Below are positions 28,664 to 41,189 of a stretch of 64,000 bases of DNA, in pieces. The position numbers and the translations under genes were made by a program. The notes under the pieces were generated by a model, which searched no databases, had not been told where the DNA came from, and was given only the letters and a program-made list of their open reading frames with translations. Numbering within the stretch: position 1 is the stretch's first letter; each line of letters opens with the position of its first letter. The DNA is from Arenimonas soli (GTDB lineage Bacteria; Pseudomonadota; Gammaproteobacteria; Xanthomonadales; Xanthomonadaceae), in assembly GCF_014643775.1 (NCBI RefSeq), contig NZ_BMKC01000002.1, positions 186,001 to 250,000 on the forward strand. The letters are read 5' to 3'.

Positions 28664-29227
28664 ATGAACGAGACTGCCGAAATCACCCAGTGGTTGAGCG
28701 CCGCCCGCGCCGGCGACAAGTCCGCGCTCGACCGGGTGCTGGCCACGCTCTACCGTGAACTGCACGGCATGGCCCGGCGCCAGCTGGGCGGCCAGCAGCA
28801 TGGCCACACGCTCGACACCACCGCCCTGGTGCACGAGGCCTACCTCAAGCTGGCCGGTCGCGCCGAGGCCGAGTTCGAGGACCGCGCCCACTTTTTCGCC
28901 TACGCCGCCAGCGCCATGCGTTCGGTCGTGGTCGATTACGCGCGCCAGCGCATGGCGGTCAAGCGCGGCGGCGACCTGCACCGGGTCACCGACCTGCCCG
29001 AAGACGCCGGCGGCGGCATGCGCCTGGACGAGGAGATGCTGGGTCTGGACGTGGCGCTGAACAAGCTCAACGACCTCGACCCGCGCCTGGCCCAGGTGGT
29101 CGAGATGCGCTATTTCGCCGGGCTGTCGGAAACCGAGATCGCCGGCCTGCTCAAGCGCTCCGAACGCAGCGTGCGCCGCGACTGGCAGAAGGCCCGCATG
29201 TTCCTGCTGGCGGCGCTGCAAGGCTGA
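28664..29227 (+). CDS. ECF sigma factor paired with a Ser/Thr kinase
   Basis: 187 residues. Region sigma-2 is at about 25-95 (TLYRELHGMARRQL...TALVHEAYLKL) and sigma-4 at about 125-185 (DPRLAQVVEMRYFAGLSETEIAGLL). The closest pattern is the Sig-70_X6/TIGR02999-type group. Thr49, Thr52 and Thr53 lie in the sigma-2 stretch where related EcfK/EcfP sigmas are activated by kinase phosphorylation. There is no anti-sigma gene; a kinase gene follows after 16 bases. The start at 28664 has a GGGGAGAC Shine-Dalgarno. Confidence 0.92.
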   Translation: MNETAEITQWLSAARAGDKSALDRVLATLYRELHGMARRQLGGQQHGHTLDTTALVHEAYLKLAGRAEAEFEDRAHFFAYAASAMRSVVVDYARQRMAVKRGGDLHRVTDLPEDAGGGMRLDEEMLGLDVALNKLNDLDPRLAQVVEMRYFAGLSETEIAGLLKRSERSVRRDWQKARMFLLAALQG

Positions 29228-29243
29228 CAGGGACCCCGCCGCG

Positions 29244-32039
<2,796 letters not shown>

Positions 32040-32672
32040 TCAGTCGGGCGTGCCCAGGGGCAGGCGCGGCTGCTGCAGGTCGATGTGGCCTTCGCCGGCC
32101 ATCACCTTCTTGAACTCGCCGCGGCTGACCGACACGTAGCGTTCGTTGCCGCCGATCTCGACCTGCGGACCGTCGGTGATCGCGCGGCCCTGTTCGTCCA
32201 CGCGCACCACCATGATGGCCTTGCGCCCGGTGTGGCAGATGGTCTTGATCTCGACCAGGTTGTCGGCCCAGGCCAGCAGGTACTGGCTGCCTTCGAACAG
32301 TTCCCCGCGGAAATCGGTGCGAAGGCCGTAGGCCAGCACGGGCACGTCGAGCCGGTCGACGATCTCGGTGAGCTGCCAGACCTGGCGCTTGGACAGGAAC
32401 TGCGCTTCGTCCACCAGCACGCAGTGCAGTTCGCCGCGCGCGGCGATGTCGGCACGCGCGATCGCCAGCAGGTCGTCCTCGCGCCCGAAGACCGTGCCGC
32501 GGGCCTGGAGCCCGATGCGCGAGGCCACCAGGCCTTCGCCGGCGCGGTTGTCCAGCTTCGGGGTGAGCAGCAGCGTGCGCATGCCGCGCTCGTGGTAGTT
32601 GTGCGCGCTTTGCAGCAGCGTCGTGGTCTTACCGGCGTTCATCGCCGAGTAGTAGAAGTAGAGCTTGGCCAA
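32040..32672 (-). CDS. tdk: Thymidine kinase (type II)
   Basis: 210 residues. Walker A is [10 protein letters not shown] at 8-17, and the Walker B/lasso region contains [11 protein letters not shown]. The nucleoside-binding stretch includes [16 protein letters not shown]. It phosphorylates thymidine to dTMP in the salvage pathway. The usual second half of a Zn site is reduced (TICHTGRKA), as in several gammaproteobacterial forms. It is tail-to-tail with the kinase gene: their stops abut at 32039/32040. Confidence 0.96.
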   Translation of the reverse strand: MAKLYFYYSAMNAGKTTTLLQSAHNYHERGMRTLLLTPKLDNRAGEGLVASRIGLQARGTVFGREDDLLAIARADIAARGELHCVLVDEAQFLSKRQVWQLTEIVDRLDVPVLAYGLRTDFRGELFEGSQYLLAWADNLVEIKTICHTGRKAIMVVRVDEQGRAITDGPQVEIGGNERYVSVSRGEFKKVMAGEGHIDLQQPRLPLGTPD

Positions 32673-32739
32673 GGTCGGGTCCGGCGGTGGGGCGAGGCGG
32701 CATTATCGCCGCCCCCGCCGCCGGTGTCCGGCGCCGGCA

Positions 32740-33435
32740 TCAATTGCCCGGCAGCTGTTCGACCTCGCCCACGTCCACGCGTCCTTCGCCGCGGCCGTGG
32801 CCAAGGTCGTCCTGCCAGGCGAAATAGCCTTCCGGCGTCCAGAATTTCTCGTCGTGGAACAGGCGTCCCCGGATCCGGTGGAACTTGTCGCCCACCAGCA
32901 CGTTGACACCATCCACGCCGGCGCTGTGGGCGCGGCTGCGACGGAAGTTGATCTTCGCCCGCTTCATCAGCACTTCCAGCCGCGGGCGCGCGACGGCGTC
33001 GCCGAACTGGTCGTAGAAATCCTCGCCGTGGGCCAGCGCCGTCTCGCGCTCGTCCGGCTCCAGCTCGCGCCAGTATTGCTCGCGCTTGGCCACCATCAGC
33101 GGATAGCCACGCTCGGCCGCCAGGTCCATCCAGACGTAGGCCAGGCCGCGGTCACGGGGCACGCCGCGGCCAGTCCAGTGCAATTCGGCCAGGATCGCCT
33201 GGGCCGGCTTGTCGGAGTGGCGGGCGGCCTCGCGGAAGTCTTCGATCGCCCCGTCGAGCTCGCCCTTGTCCAGCTTGTCCAGGCCGCGAAGACGCATGTG
33301 CAGGTCCGGGTGGGCCTGCAGGAACAGGTCGGACTGGGCGACGAGGCGTTGGTCGTCGGGGCTGGGCCTGGCCAGTGCCGGGGCCGTCGCCAGCGCCAGC
33401 CCGGAGGCAAGGGCAAGGGCCGCGAACAAGGCCAT
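32740..33435 (-). CDS. Secreted Sel1-like protein, paralogue 3 of 3
   Basis: 231 residues from an ATG at 33435 that opens into a signal peptide (ALFAALALASGLALATAPALA). The core AILAELHWTGRGVPRD followed by AYVWMDLAAERGYP is Sel1/TPR-like. The C-terminal half ends FHDEKFWTPEGYF...RVDVGEVEQLPG. The same architecture occurs in the two upstream genes, so these arose by tandem duplication. The function is unknown; export is likely. Confidence 0.82.
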   Translation of the reverse strand: MALFAALALASGLALATAPALARPSPDDQRLVAQSDLFLQAHPDLHMRLRGLDKLDKGELDGAIEDFREAARHSDKPAQAILAELHWTGRGVPRDRGLAYVWMDLAAERGYPLMVAKREQYWRELEPDERETALAHGEDFYDQFGDAVARPRLEVLMKRAKINFRRSRAHSAGVDGVNVLVGDKFHRIRGRLFHDEKFWTPEGYFAWQDDLGHGRGEGRVDVGEVEQLPGN

Positions 33436-33488
33436 GCCTGGTCTCCCGGTTCCGAGCCAGCAGGACGGGCCGAAACTGTGCCCGGCCC

Positions 33489-34211
33489 TCACTCGGCACC
33501 CGCGTCGGGCTCTTGTTCGATGCGGCCGATATCAACCTGGCCGACGCCGTTTTCACGCCAGGTCTTTTCCTGCCAGGCGTAGTAAGCCTCGGGCTTGTAG
33601 TACTTCGCCGCGTAGACGAGGGCGCCGTCCACGTCGTAGCCGGACTTCATGGGGTCGGCGGCATGGGCGGGCATGCGCACGTTGAGGTAGCCGACGTGGC
33701 CGACGCGGCTGCCGGTGATGCGCCGGCGCGCCTGGGCGAGGATGGACTCGATGCGGGGTTTGGCGGCGTCGTCGCCAAACTCGCGCAGCAGCGGCAGGCC
33801 GACCTCGATCGCACGTTGGCGTTCGCGACGGCTGAGCTGGTGCCAGTAGTGTTCCCGCTTTCCCAGCAGGTCCGGCCAGGCCCGTTCCGCGGCAAGGTCG
33901 GCCCAGGCATAGGCCCGGGGCCGGTCGCGCTCGATGCCCTCCCCGCGCCAGTACATCTCGGCCAGCATCGCCTGGGCGGGTTTATCGGCATAGCGGGCGG
34001 CGGTGACGAAAGCGTCGTGCGCCTCGCGCAGGCGCCCGGCCCGGTAGGCCTCCAGCCCACGCTTGCGCCATTTGAGGTCGGGGTGGTCGGCCAGGAAAGC
34101 CGAGGTCATGACGATCCGGGCTTCTTCGGCCCGCAGGTCCTGGGCCGTGGCGGGGCTGGCCGACAGGGCCAGGGACGAGGCGATCAGCAGCGAGCAAGCA
34201 ATCCGGTGCAT
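33489..34211 (-). CDS. Secreted Sel1-like protein, paralogue 2 of 3
   Basis: 240 residues with a clear signal peptide (MHRIACSLLIASSLALSASPATAQ). It shares with its neighbours HPDLKWRKRGLEAYR, DKPAQAMLAEMYWRGEGIERD, AYAWADLAAER, and the ending VGQVDIGRIEQ. A GAGG Shine-Dalgarno and an AT-rich dyad with promoter-like elements lie just upstream (34228-34273), so this gene may have its own promoter inside the cluster. Confidence 0.85.
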   Translation of the reverse strand: MHRIACSLLIASSLALSASPATAQDLRAEEARIVMTSAFLADHPDLKWRKRGLEAYRAGRLREAHDAFVTAARYADKPAQAMLAEMYWRGEGIERDRPRAYAWADLAAERAWPDLLGKREHYWHQLSRRERQRAIEVGLPLLREFGDDAAKPRIESILAQARRRITGSRVGHVGYLNVRMPAHAADPMKSGYDVDGALVYAAKYYKPEAYYAWQEKTWRENGVGQVDIGRIEQEPDAGAE

Positions 34212-34227
34212 GGGCGGGACCTCATAT

Positions 34228-34273
34228 TTACGTTTGTAATAGCCAAGCTATTACGCATGTAAAATGAAGTCAA
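34228..34273 (-). promoter_or_regulatory. AT-rich dyad overlapping a putative promoter
   Basis: Imperfect inverted repeat 34228-34242 / 34248-34262 (12 of 15 pairs, perfect core TAATAG...CTATTA) in an otherwise GC-rich region. On the minus strand a TTGACT (-35-like) at 34273-34268 is followed 17 bases later by TAGCTT (weak -10) inside the dyad. An operator overlapping a promoter for the gene starting at 34211 fits this layout. Confidence 0.5.
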
Positions 34274-34296
34274 GCCCCGGCCCGCCTCCCGGCGGA

Positions 34297-35019
34297 TCAG
34301 TCGTCCTGCGCGTCTTCCGGCAACGGCTTGTCCAGGCTCATGATCTCGCCTACGTCCACAGTGCCTTCGGCGTGCAGCTTCCAGTCGGTGTCCTGCCACT
34401 GCACGTACTGGTCGATGTCCCAGAACTTCTCGTCGTAGAAGGCCGTGCCGTCCACCACCTCGGTGCCGCCCGGCGTGGGGATGACGATGGTGAGCGCGCC
34501 GACCGAGCCGACGCGGCTGCCGGTGGTGTTGCGCTTGGCGAACCGCAGCTCGCGTTCAAGCCGCTTCTTGGCGACGTCGTCGCCGAACTCGGCGTAGAGC
34601 TGGGGGCCGATTTCCAGCGCGCGCGCGCGGCCGTCGGCGTCGAGCTGGTTCCAGTAGCGTTCGCGCTTGGCCAGCATCAGCGGGTAGGCGCGTTCGGCAG
34701 CCAGGTCCATCCACACGTAGCCCAGGGCCTTGTCCTGGGCGACGCCGGTGCCTTCCCAGTACATCTCGCCGATCATGCCTTGCGAGGGCTTGTCGGAATA
34801 CCGCGCGGCCCGGCGGAAGTGCACCATCGCTTCCTCGTGGTCGCCCTTGCGGAAGTGGTCCAGGCCAGAAAGGCGGTAACGCAGGTCCGGGTGGCCGGAC
34901 AGGAAGGCCGAGGACGACATGATGCGCCGCTCGCCGGCGTCGTCGGCCGACTGCGCCAGCGCGGCCGGCGCGGCGGCAAGGGAAAGCAGGAGGGCGCAGC
35001 AGGACAGGATCGGGCGCAT
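34297..35019 (-). CDS. Secreted Sel1-like protein, paralogue 1 of 3
   Basis: 240 residues from an ATG at 35019, opening into a signal peptide (ILSCCALLLSLAAAPAALAQ). It has HPDLRYRLSGLDHFRKG, DKPSQGMIGEMYWEGTG, GYVWMDLAAERAYP, and the ending TVDVGEIMSLD. An ATG 22 codons upstream is less likely because it precedes the signal sequence. It is the first of three tandem paralogues on this strand. Confidence 0.85.
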   Translation of the reverse strand: MRPILSCCALLLSLAAAPAALAQSADDAGERRIMSSSAFLSGHPDLRYRLSGLDHFRKGDHEEAMVHFRRAARYSDKPSQGMIGEMYWEGTGVAQDKALGYVWMDLAAERAYPLMLAKRERYWNQLDADGRARALEIGPQLYAEFGDDVAKKRLERELRFAKRNTTGSRVGSVGALTIVIPTPGGTEVVDGTAFYDEKFWDIDQYVQWQDTDWKLHAEGTVDVGEIMSLDKPLPEDAQDD

Positions 35020-35095
35020 CGGGATTCTCGTCAGGGGAAGGACGGCTGGCGGATATACGATGCCAGCGCTTTGTGAAGCGGGCATGGGCCAGCCG

Positions 35096-35800
35096 TCATG
35101 GCGCGGGCAGGCCCAGCAGGGCCAGGGCCTTGCCGAACTCCGCGTCCAGCGGCGCGGTCACTTCCCGTCGCGTGCCGTCGGCCGGGTGCGGGAACTCCAG
35201 CCGCCAGGCATGCAGCAGCATCCTGTGCACGCCGCGCATGCGGAAGGCGAGGTTGTGGCGACCGTCGCCGTGGCTGGTGTCGCCCACCAGGTGGTGGTGG
35301 ACGTGCTTGAGATGGCGCCGGATCTGCCGGAAGCGACCGGTCCGCGGGCTGCAGCACAGCAGCGCATAGCGTGAACTCGGATGCTGCTGGCTGGGCCAGT
35401 CCACTTCCGTGCTGGCCAGGGTGCGGTAGTCGGTGACGGCGGGCTTTTTCACCGGTTTGCCCGGGCCACCGTCGAGCGCGTGTTCGATGACGCCCTCGGG
35501 CGGCGCCGGCCAGCCGCGGCAGACGGCCAGGTAGTCCTTGCGGAACTGTTCGGCCATCAGGCTGCGGCCCAGTGCCGAAGCGCTGTCGCGGTCGAAGGCA
35601 AGCAGCAGGCAGCCGCTGGTGGCGCGGTCGAGCCGGTGCACCAGGAAAACCGGCCGGCCGAACTGTTCGCGCAGCCGATCGGCGGCAAAATCGGTTTCGC
35701 CGCGCGCGAGCTTGCTGTCGTGCACCATCAGCCCGGCGGGCTTGTTCACCACCGCCAGCCACTCATCCGCATAAACCACGGAAATGGGGTCAGAGAACAT
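35096..35800 (-). CDS. truC: Pseudouridine synthase, TruC/RluA family
   Basis: 234 residues. The catalytic motif HRLDRATSG carries the nucleophilic Asp. AVVNKPAGLMVH at the N-terminus and GRFRQIRRHLKHVHHHLVGD are typical of TruC, which modifies U65 in tRNA. RluA relatives are the alternative. The only ATG in range (35800) lies inside the left arm of a REP-like hairpin, so the first seven residues (MFSDPIS) come from the repeat. No better start is seen before the conserved VYADEWL. Confidence 0.85.
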   Translation of the reverse strand: MFSDPISVVYADEWLAVVNKPAGLMVHDSKLARGETDFAADRLREQFGRPVFLVHRLDRATSGCLLLAFDRDSASALGRSLMAEQFRKDYLAVCRGWPAPPEGVIEHALDGGPGKPVKKPAVTDYRTLASTEVDWPSQQHPSSRYALLCCSPRTGRFRQIRRHLKHVHHHLVGDTSHGDGRHNLAFRMRGVHRMLLHAWRLEFPHPADGTRREVTAPLDAEFGKALALLGLPAP

Positions 35801-35846
35801 TAACGTTTGAAACGCGGTCTGAAACGTTGATGTTCTCTGACCCCAT
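35784..35846. repeat. REP-like inverted repeat, copy A
   Basis: Arms 35784-35808 and 35822-35846 (25 bp, one mismatch), core GGGGTCAGAGAACATTAACG. It sits between the ubiB stop and the truC start and supplies the truC ATG. The related copy is at 41125-41188. GGGGTCAGAG hairpins belong to the REP-type repeats mobilised by REP-associated transposases in many gammaproteobacteria; no transposase is in the window. Confidence 0.9.
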
Positions 35847-35857
35847 TGTTTGCCGGG

Positions 35858-37528
35858 TCATCGGCGTGGCCAGGCGGCCAGGAAGGCGCCGAAGGCGCCC
35901 AGGCCGGCGATGCCGGCGGCGGCCGGGATGCCCCAGAACTGGGGGCCGCCGGCTTCCAGCGCGTACAGCACCGCCGCGACGATCATCAGGCCGGTGCCCA
36001 GGATGGCGTAGACGGTCTGGCGCTGGCCGGCGCGCGAGATGCGCGCCAGTTCCGCCAGGTCTTCGCTGCGCATGCGCAGGGAATGTTCGCCGCGCACGCT
36101 TTGGGAAAGGAACTCGTGCACCAGTCGCGGCATGTCCGGCGCGTGGGTGATCAGCTCGGGCAGGCGCTTGCGGAATTCGTTGCCCAGGGTCGCCGGGCTG
36201 TAACGTTCGCGCAGGATCTTCTCCAGCACCGGCCGCGCTTCGGCCCAGATGTCGAGCTTGGGATCGAGCAGCCGGCCCACGCCTTCGATGTTGAGCAGGG
36301 TCTTCTGCAGCAGGATCAGCTGAGGCTGCAGGGTGAGTTCGTAGCGCTGGGCGGTCTTGAACAGCTTCACCAGCACCTCGCCCAGCGAGATCTCGCTCAG
36401 GGGCCGGGTGAAATACGGTTCGCAGACCGCGCGCGTGGCCGCTTCGAGTTCGTCAATGCGCACCGTCGCCGGCATCCAGCCGGCCTCGACGTGCAGTTCG
36501 GCGATGCGGCGGTAGTCGCGCTGGAAGATCGCCATGAAGTTTTCGGCCAGGTAGTACTGGTCGCGGCGCGTCAGCTGCCCGACGATCCCGAAATCAATCG
36601 CGATGAAACGCGGGTTGTCCTTGCGTGCCGGGTCCAGGTCCACCCAGATGTTGCCGGCGTGGGCGTCGGCGTGGAAGAAGTTGTCGCGGAAGACCTGCGT
36701 GTAGAACACGCGCACGCCGCGCGCCGCCAGCGCCTTGCGGTCGATGCCGGCGGCGTCGAGCGCCTCGACGTCGTCGGAGGGAATGCCGCGCACGCGTTCC
36801 ATGGTCAGCACGCTTTCGCTGCTGTGGCTCCAGAACACCTCGGGCACGTACAGTTCGTCGCTGTCGGCCCAGGTGCGGCGCATAAGGCTGCCGTTGGCGC
36901 CTTCGCGCTGCAGGTCGAGTTCGGCGTAGAGCGTTGATTCGATCTCGCTCACCACTTCCTGCGGCCGGATCTTGTCCGCCGAAGGATGGTGGCGATCGGC
37001 CAGCGCGGCCAGGGTCCGCAGCAGGGCGATGTCGTCGCGGATGCGCTGGCGGATGCCGGGGCGCAGCACCTTCACCACCACCTCGCGGCCATCGTGCAGG
37101 CGCGCGGCGTGCACCTGGGCGATGGAGGCGGAAGCGAGCGGGGTGTTTTCGAACTCGGCGTACAGCACGTCGATGGGCTTGCCCAGGCCGGCTTCGATGC
37201 GCTGGCGCGCCAGTTCGCCCGGGAAGGGCGCGACGCGGTCCTGCAGCAGCGAAAGTTCTTCGGCCATGTCCGGCGGCAGCAGGTCGCGGCGCGTGGACAG
37301 CACCTGGCCGAACTTGACGAAGATGGGGCCCAGTTCCTGCAGGGCCAGGCGCAGGCGCTGCCCACGCGGCAGGTCGGTGGCGCTGGCGCGGCGCGTGATC
37401 GGCTTGAGCAGCCAGAGCCAGCCGCCGACCGCGGTGTCTTCAAGCAGGGAGTCGAGGCGGTGGCGCAGCAGCACGCGCACGATGCCCAGGGCGCGCAGGC
37501 TGCCGCGGGCGCTGCGCAGCGGGCTCAT
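35858..37528 (-). CDS. ubiB: UbiB-family atypical kinase for ubiquinone synthesis
   Basis: 556 residues. The signature KxGQ motif occurs as [16 protein letters not shown]. The A-rich nucleotide loop is [11 protein letters not shown], the catalytic region [12 protein letters not shown], and the DFG equivalent AIDFGIVG. Two C-terminal transmembrane helices anchor it ([20 protein letters not shown] and [20 protein letters not shown]). UbiB-type ATPases help extract or handle lipid-buried coenzyme Q intermediates. Its ATG overlaps the ubiJ stop by four bases. Confidence 0.95.
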   Translation of the reverse strand: MSPLRSARGSLRALGIVRVLLRHRLDSLLEDTAVGGWLWLLKPITRRASATDLPRGQRLRLALQELGPIFVKFGQVLSTRRDLLPPDMAEELSLLQDRVAPFPGELARQRIEAGLGKPIDVLYAEFENTPLASASIAQVHAARLHDGREVVVKVLRPGIRQRIRDDIALLRTLAALADRHHPSADKIRPQEVVSEIESTLYAELDLQREGANGSLMRRTWADSDELYVPEVFWSHSSESVLTMERVRGIPSDDVEALDAAGIDRKALAARGVRVFYTQVFRDNFFHADAHAGNIWVDLDPARKDNPRFIAIDFGIVGQLTRRDQYYLAENFMAIFQRDYRRIAELHVEAGWMPATVRIDELEAATRAVCEPYFTRPLSEISLGEVLVKLFKTAQRYELTLQPQLILLQKTLLNIEGVGRLLDPKLDIWAEARPVLEKILRERYSPATLGNEFRKRLPELITHAPDMPRLVHEFLSQSVRGEHSLRMRSEDLAELARISRAGQRQTVYAILGTGLMIVAAVLYALEAGGPQFWGIPAAAGIAGLGAFGAFLAAWPRR

Positions 37529-38163
37529 GCGGCGTTCTCCGGGGCCAGTCGCGCCAGGCGGGCGGCCAGGCGTTCGACCTGGTCGCGCAGTTCGTCCACG
37601 TCGTCGTGGAAGGCGGCCAGCTCGGCCTTGCCGACCAGGTCGCGACGTTCTTCGGTGAGGTAATCCACGGCGTCGCGGGAAAAGCCCTGCGCGAACTTCG
37701 CGCCGCCGGCTAGGGCATCGCGCAGCAAACGCGCGGCCTGCGGACCGAACACCGGGCCCAGGGCCTGGGCGAAGGGTTTGTCCCAGTCGGGATCGAAGCG
37801 CTGGGCCAGCCGCTGCAGCTGGCGGGCGAGTTCGGCGTCGCCGTTGATGCGCACCTTGCCCACCGGCGGTGCGCCGGGCGGACGCAGGAAAGGCAATTGC
37901 GACAGCACGCCGGAGATCGTGGCGCGCACGCCCAGGTCGGGTTCGTCCCTGGGCGGGCCCACCACCAGCCGGCCGTCGGCGACGGCAAGCTCCAGGGCGA
38001 TGGGCGGCGCTTCAAGCGCCAGTCCGATACGACGACCGCCGAGGCCACGCAGGGCTTCGGCGGTATCGGGGTCCAGTTCGACCAGCCGGTTCAAGGCCTG
38101 TTCCAGCGCGCGGCCGGCCAGGGGCTTGAGGGCGTCGAGGGGGGAAGCGGCGGGTTCCGTCAT
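37525..38163 (-). CDS. ubiJ: Ubiquinone biosynthesis accessory factor UbiJ
   Basis: 212 residues. The N-terminal SCP2-like lipid-binding domain includes [14 protein letters not shown] and [16 protein letters not shown]. The C-terminus is a coiled coil ([23 protein letters not shown] split at [10 protein letters not shown]). UbiJ with UbiK scaffolds the soluble hydroxylation/methylation complex for ubiquinone. The overlap with ubiB supports the assignment. The usual ubiE neighbour is not present. Confidence 0.9.
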   Translation of the reverse strand: MTEPAASPLDALKPLAGRALEQALNRLVELDPDTAEALRGLGGRRIGLALEAPPIALELAVADGRLVVGPPRDEPDLGVRATISGVLSQLPFLRPPGAPPVGKVRINGDAELARQLQRLAQRFDPDWDKPFAQALGPVFGPQAARLLRDALAGGAKFAQGFSRDAVDYLTEERRDLVGKAELAAFHDDVDELRDQVERLAARLARLAPENAA

Positions 38164-38223
38164 GCCGCCATTCTAGCGGGCTGGCGCCCGGACGAGGCGC
38201 CAGCCCGCTGGCTCAGCACTTCG

Positions 38224-38379
38224 TCACGTCTTCTTCCTGAGGAAGGACACAATGGCGAGGATGAGGAACACGACGAACAGGATCTGGGCGATCCAGGCCG
38301 AGGTGCCTGCGATGCCACCGAAGCCCAGGACCGCGGCGATGATGGCAATGACGAGAAAGATCAGCGCGTAATGGAGCAT
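38224..38379 (-). CDS. DUF1328 small membrane protein
   Basis: 51 residues beginning [20 protein letters not shown], then [19 protein letters not shown], ending SFLRKKT. Two short transmembrane helices and the GGIAG turn match DUF1328/YtjA proteins, which are small inner-membrane stress-associated proteins. A strong AAAGGAGAG Shine-Dalgarno is eight bases upstream. Confidence 0.92.
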   Translation of the reverse strand: MLHYALIFLVIAIIAAVLGFGGIAGTSAWIAQILFVVFLILAIVSFLRKKT

Positions 38380-38475
38380 GGTTGCTCTCCTTTGTTCTTG
38401 TGGACCCGCATGGTTCGGGCAGGAATGAAGCTAGCCCGTTCATCCTGACTGCGCGCCAACAAACTGAGCGCCGGG

Positions 38476-39483
38476 TTAACCCCGCCGTGCCCACCAACCA
38501 GCCAGGCGCTCCAGCCCCTCGTCCAAGGACACCCGGGGCACGTAGCCGAAGTCCCGGGCGGCGGCGGAGATGTCGTACCAGTGCGGCGTGGACAGCTGTT
38601 CGGCCAGGAACCGGGTCATCGGCGGTTCGCCCTTCAGGCGCAGGGCATGCCAGGCCAGTTCAAGCACGGCCCCGGCGGCGTAGGCCACGCCGTAGGGAAG
38701 GGCCTTGTCCACCGGGGGCTGGCCGGCGGCGGCCAGCAGGTCGTTGACGATGCGGCGCACTTCACGCGGCTCGCCGTTGGAAATGAAGTAGGCCTTGCCG
38801 GCGCAGGCGGCGCCCGGCGCCAGCGCGTTGAAGGCATCCAGGTGGGCCTGGGCGGCGTTGTCGATGTAGGTGGTGTCCATGCGGTTGTGGCCACCGTCGA
38901 TGAAGCGCAGGCGCCCGGCCTTCGCCCGTTCGACCAGGCGCGGCAGCAGCTGGGTGTCGCCGGGGCCCCAGATAAGGCGGGGGCGCAGGGCGACGGTTGC
39001 CAGCGTGGCGTCATTGGCGGCCAGCACGTCCTTCTCGGCGACCAGCTTGGTGGCCGGGTAGGGTGCCTTGAAGCCTTCGCCATAGGGCGTGTCGGCCTCG
39101 TTCCCGCCTTCAACCGGGCTGCGGCCGCTGTGGGTGACGCTGGGCGTGGAGGTGTAGACCAGCCGGCCGATGCCGTGGGCGCGCATGGCCGCCAGCACGT
39201 TGCGGGTGCCGGTGACGTTGGCGGCGAAATAGCTGTCGTGGCTGCCCCAGGCGCCGGCCTTGGCGGCGTTGTGGAAGACCGCGTCGTGGCCGGCCAACGC
39301 CGCGTGCACGGCCGCGGCGTCGGCCAGGTCGCCGCGCACCTGGCGCACGCCCATGGCCTGGAGTTCGGGCGAGTGGCTGCGCTGGAAGCTGGTGACCACG
39401 TGGCCTTGCGCCTGCAGCGCGCGGCACAGGGCCTGGCCCAGGAAACCAGCGCCGCCGGTGACCAGTACTTTCAATGCCGCCAT
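38476..39483 (-). CDS. oleD: OleD, NADPH-dependent 2-alkyl-3-ketoalkanoate reductase
   Basis: 335 residues of the 3-beta-HSD/extended SDR family. The NAD(P) motif is TGGAGFLG, the catalytic Ser region VYTSTPSV, and the Tyr/Lys pair [11 protein letters not shown]. It reduces the beta-keto acid made by OleA to a beta-hydroxy acid. Its start overlaps the end of oleC by 13 bases, so the two are translationally coupled. The order oleB-oleC-oleD on one strand confirms the pathway assignment. Confidence 0.93.
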   Translation of the reverse strand: MAALKVLVTGGAGFLGQALCRALQAQGHVVTSFQRSHSPELQAMGVRQVRGDLADAAAVHAALAGHDAVFHNAAKAGAWGSHDSYFAANVTGTRNVLAAMRAHGIGRLVYTSTPSVTHSGRSPVEGGNEADTPYGEGFKAPYPATKLVAEKDVLAANDATLATVALRPRLIWGPGDTQLLPRLVERAKAGRLRFIDGGHNRMDTTYIDNAAQAHLDAFNALAPGAACAGKAYFISNGEPREVRRIVNDLLAAAGQPPVDKALPYGVAYAAGAVLELAWHALRLKGEPPMTRFLAEQLSTPHWYDISAAARDFGYVPRVSLDEGLERLAGWWARRG

Positions 39484-41141
39484 TTCATTTCCTTCGCCGC
39501 CCACGCCGCCAGGGTTTCACGGCCGATCTTGGCGTTGTGGCGGATGTCCACCGGGAACCCGTCGTGGATCAGGTAGTGCGCGATGCGCGCGGTGTGCACG
39601 AAGCCGTTGGCCATGTGGCGCAGTTCGTCGAGCACTCGCTCGTGTTCGTACTGCGGCAGGTGCGGGGCCATTTCCACGCACAGGACGGCCTGCTGCCGGC
39701 CCGGTTCGCCGACCCCGACCAGCGCGGTGCGCGCGACTTCGGGGTGTACGTTGAAGACCGGCTCGACCTGTTCGGTATAGAGGCTGCCTTCGGCCGTGCG
39801 CACCCGGTGCGACTTGCGGCCGCAGAACCACAGCCGGCCCTGGGCATCGAAGCGGCCCAGGTCGCCCATGCGATGCACGATGCGCTGGCTGCCATCGGGC
39901 AGGGTTTCGCGGATCTTGGCCAGGGCGGTGGCTTCGGGGCGCCGGAAGTACTCGTCGGTGGCGGTCGGGCCGGCGACGGTGATCTCGCCGATCGCCTCGG
40001 CGCCCAGCTCCTGCACCTGCGACCAGTCGGGGATGGCGTCGTCGGTGATGGCGATGATGCGCACTTCATTTGGCGGCACCGGCAGGCCGACGCAGGTGCC
40101 GGCGCCCTGCTCGGTGGCTTCGCGCGTGGCCTGCAGCTCGCGGCCTTCGATCACCGCGACGGGCAGGCATTCGGTGGCGCCGTAGGGCGTCCAGAAGCCG
40201 GCCTCGGCAGGCAGCAGCTCGCGCATCTTCGCGACCACGTCGGCCGGTACCGGCGCGCCGGCGGAGGTGACACGGCGCAGGGTTGGCAGCGGCTGGCCGT
40301 GGTCGGCCAGCACGCGCATCAGCGCCGGCGAGCCGAACAGCTGGTCGATGCCGAACTTTTCGATCGCCGCGTGCAGCTTGCGCGGGTCGGCCTTGGCCGG
40401 CTGGGTCGGGTCCATGTCCGGGATGACCGAGGCCAGGCCCAGCGCCGGGTCGAACAGCGCGAAGGGCGGAAAAGTCGGCAGGTCGACGCCGCCGGGCGTG
40501 ATGCCGAAGGCGTCGCGCAGCAGCTCGACCTGGGCGACGAAGTGGCGGTGCCGGTACACCACGCCCTTGGGCACGCCGGTCGAGCCGGAGGTGAACAGGA
40601 TGGCGGCGACGTCGTCGGGCGCGGTGTCGGCGAGCTGGGGACCGGCGCCGGCGCCGGCGGCTTCGATCACGGCAAGCGTCGGCCCGCCCCAGAACCAGCG
40701 CCGCCCGACCGTCACCACGGTGCGCGCACCCGGCGCCCAGCGCAGCAGCTTTCGCGCCAGCACCGCCAGCGGGATGCCGATGAAGGCCTCCGGCTCGGCT
40801 TCGCCCAGGCACTGGCGCAGCGCGCGCCTGTCGATGCCGGGGTCCACCAGCACCGGCACGGCGCCGGCCTTGAACAGCGCGAACATCAGCAGGAAGAACT
40901 CGGGCGAAGGCCGCACCATCACCACCACCCGGCTGCCGCGCACGATGCCCTGCCCGGCCAGGCCGGCGGCGATGGCGTCGGAGCGCCGGTCGAGTTCGCC
41001 GTAGGTCAGGACGACGTCGTAACGCGCGAACCCATCCGACCCGCGCCGCCCCGGGCAGCGCATCGCCACCCGATCCGGCGCTTCGGCCGCCAACCGCGGC
41101 AACGCCCCGGCGATATTGCAGGAAATGGGGTCGGAGACCAT
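39471..41141 (-). CDS. oleC: OleC, beta-lactone synthetase (AMP-forming ligase family)
   Basis: 556 residues. The ANL-family P-loop is [13 protein letters not shown], and [16 protein letters not shown] and AMRCPGRRG are typical OleC openings. It uses ATP to convert the beta-hydroxy acid to a beta-lactone. The ATG at 41141 lies inside the left arm of REP-like repeat B, so the N-terminus MVSDPIS is repeat-encoded, as in truC (MFSDPIS). An upstream ATG (41165) also lies in the repeat. The conserved domain begins at about residue 8. Confidence 0.94.
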   Translation of the reverse strand: MVSDPISCNIAGALPRLAAEAPDRVAMRCPGRRGSDGFARYDVVLTYGELDRRSDAIAAGLAGQGIVRGSRVVVMVRPSPEFFLLMFALFKAGAVPVLVDPGIDRRALRQCLGEAEPEAFIGIPLAVLARKLLRWAPGARTVVTVGRRWFWGGPTLAVIEAAGAGAGPQLADTAPDDVAAILFTSGSTGVPKGVVYRHRHFVAQVELLRDAFGITPGGVDLPTFPPFALFDPALGLASVIPDMDPTQPAKADPRKLHAAIEKFGIDQLFGSPALMRVLADHGQPLPTLRRVTSAGAPVPADVVAKMRELLPAEAGFWTPYGATECLPVAVIEGRELQATREATEQGAGTCVGLPVPPNEVRIIAITDDAIPDWSQVQELGAEAIGEITVAGPTATDEYFRRPEATALAKIRETLPDGSQRIVHRMGDLGRFDAQGRLWFCGRKSHRVRTAEGSLYTEQVEPVFNVHPEVARTALVGVGEPGRQQAVLCVEMAPHLPQYEHERVLDELRHMANGFVHTARIAHYLIHDGFPVDIRHNAKIGRETLAAWAAKEMKWRH

Positions 41142-41188
41142 TAGCGCTTCAATTCCCCGTTTCAATCGTTAATGTTCTCTGACCCCAT
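41125..41188. repeat. REP-like inverted repeat, copy B
   Basis: Arms 41125-41146 and 41167-41188 (22 bp, three mismatches), same family as copy A. The right arm, CGTTAATGTTCTCTGACCCC (41167-41186), is nearly identical to that of copy A; the left arm has drifted (GGGGTCGGAGACCATTAGCG). It lies between oleB, whose stop begins two bases after the arm, and oleC, whose ATG is inside the left arm. Confidence 0.9.
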
Positions 41189-41189
41189 T

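Noticed and set aside
35784-35846. REP hairpin A as an intrinsic terminator for ubiB
   Set aside because: The stem is followed by no T-run on the minus strand, and the same family occurs between oleB and oleC in an apparent operon.
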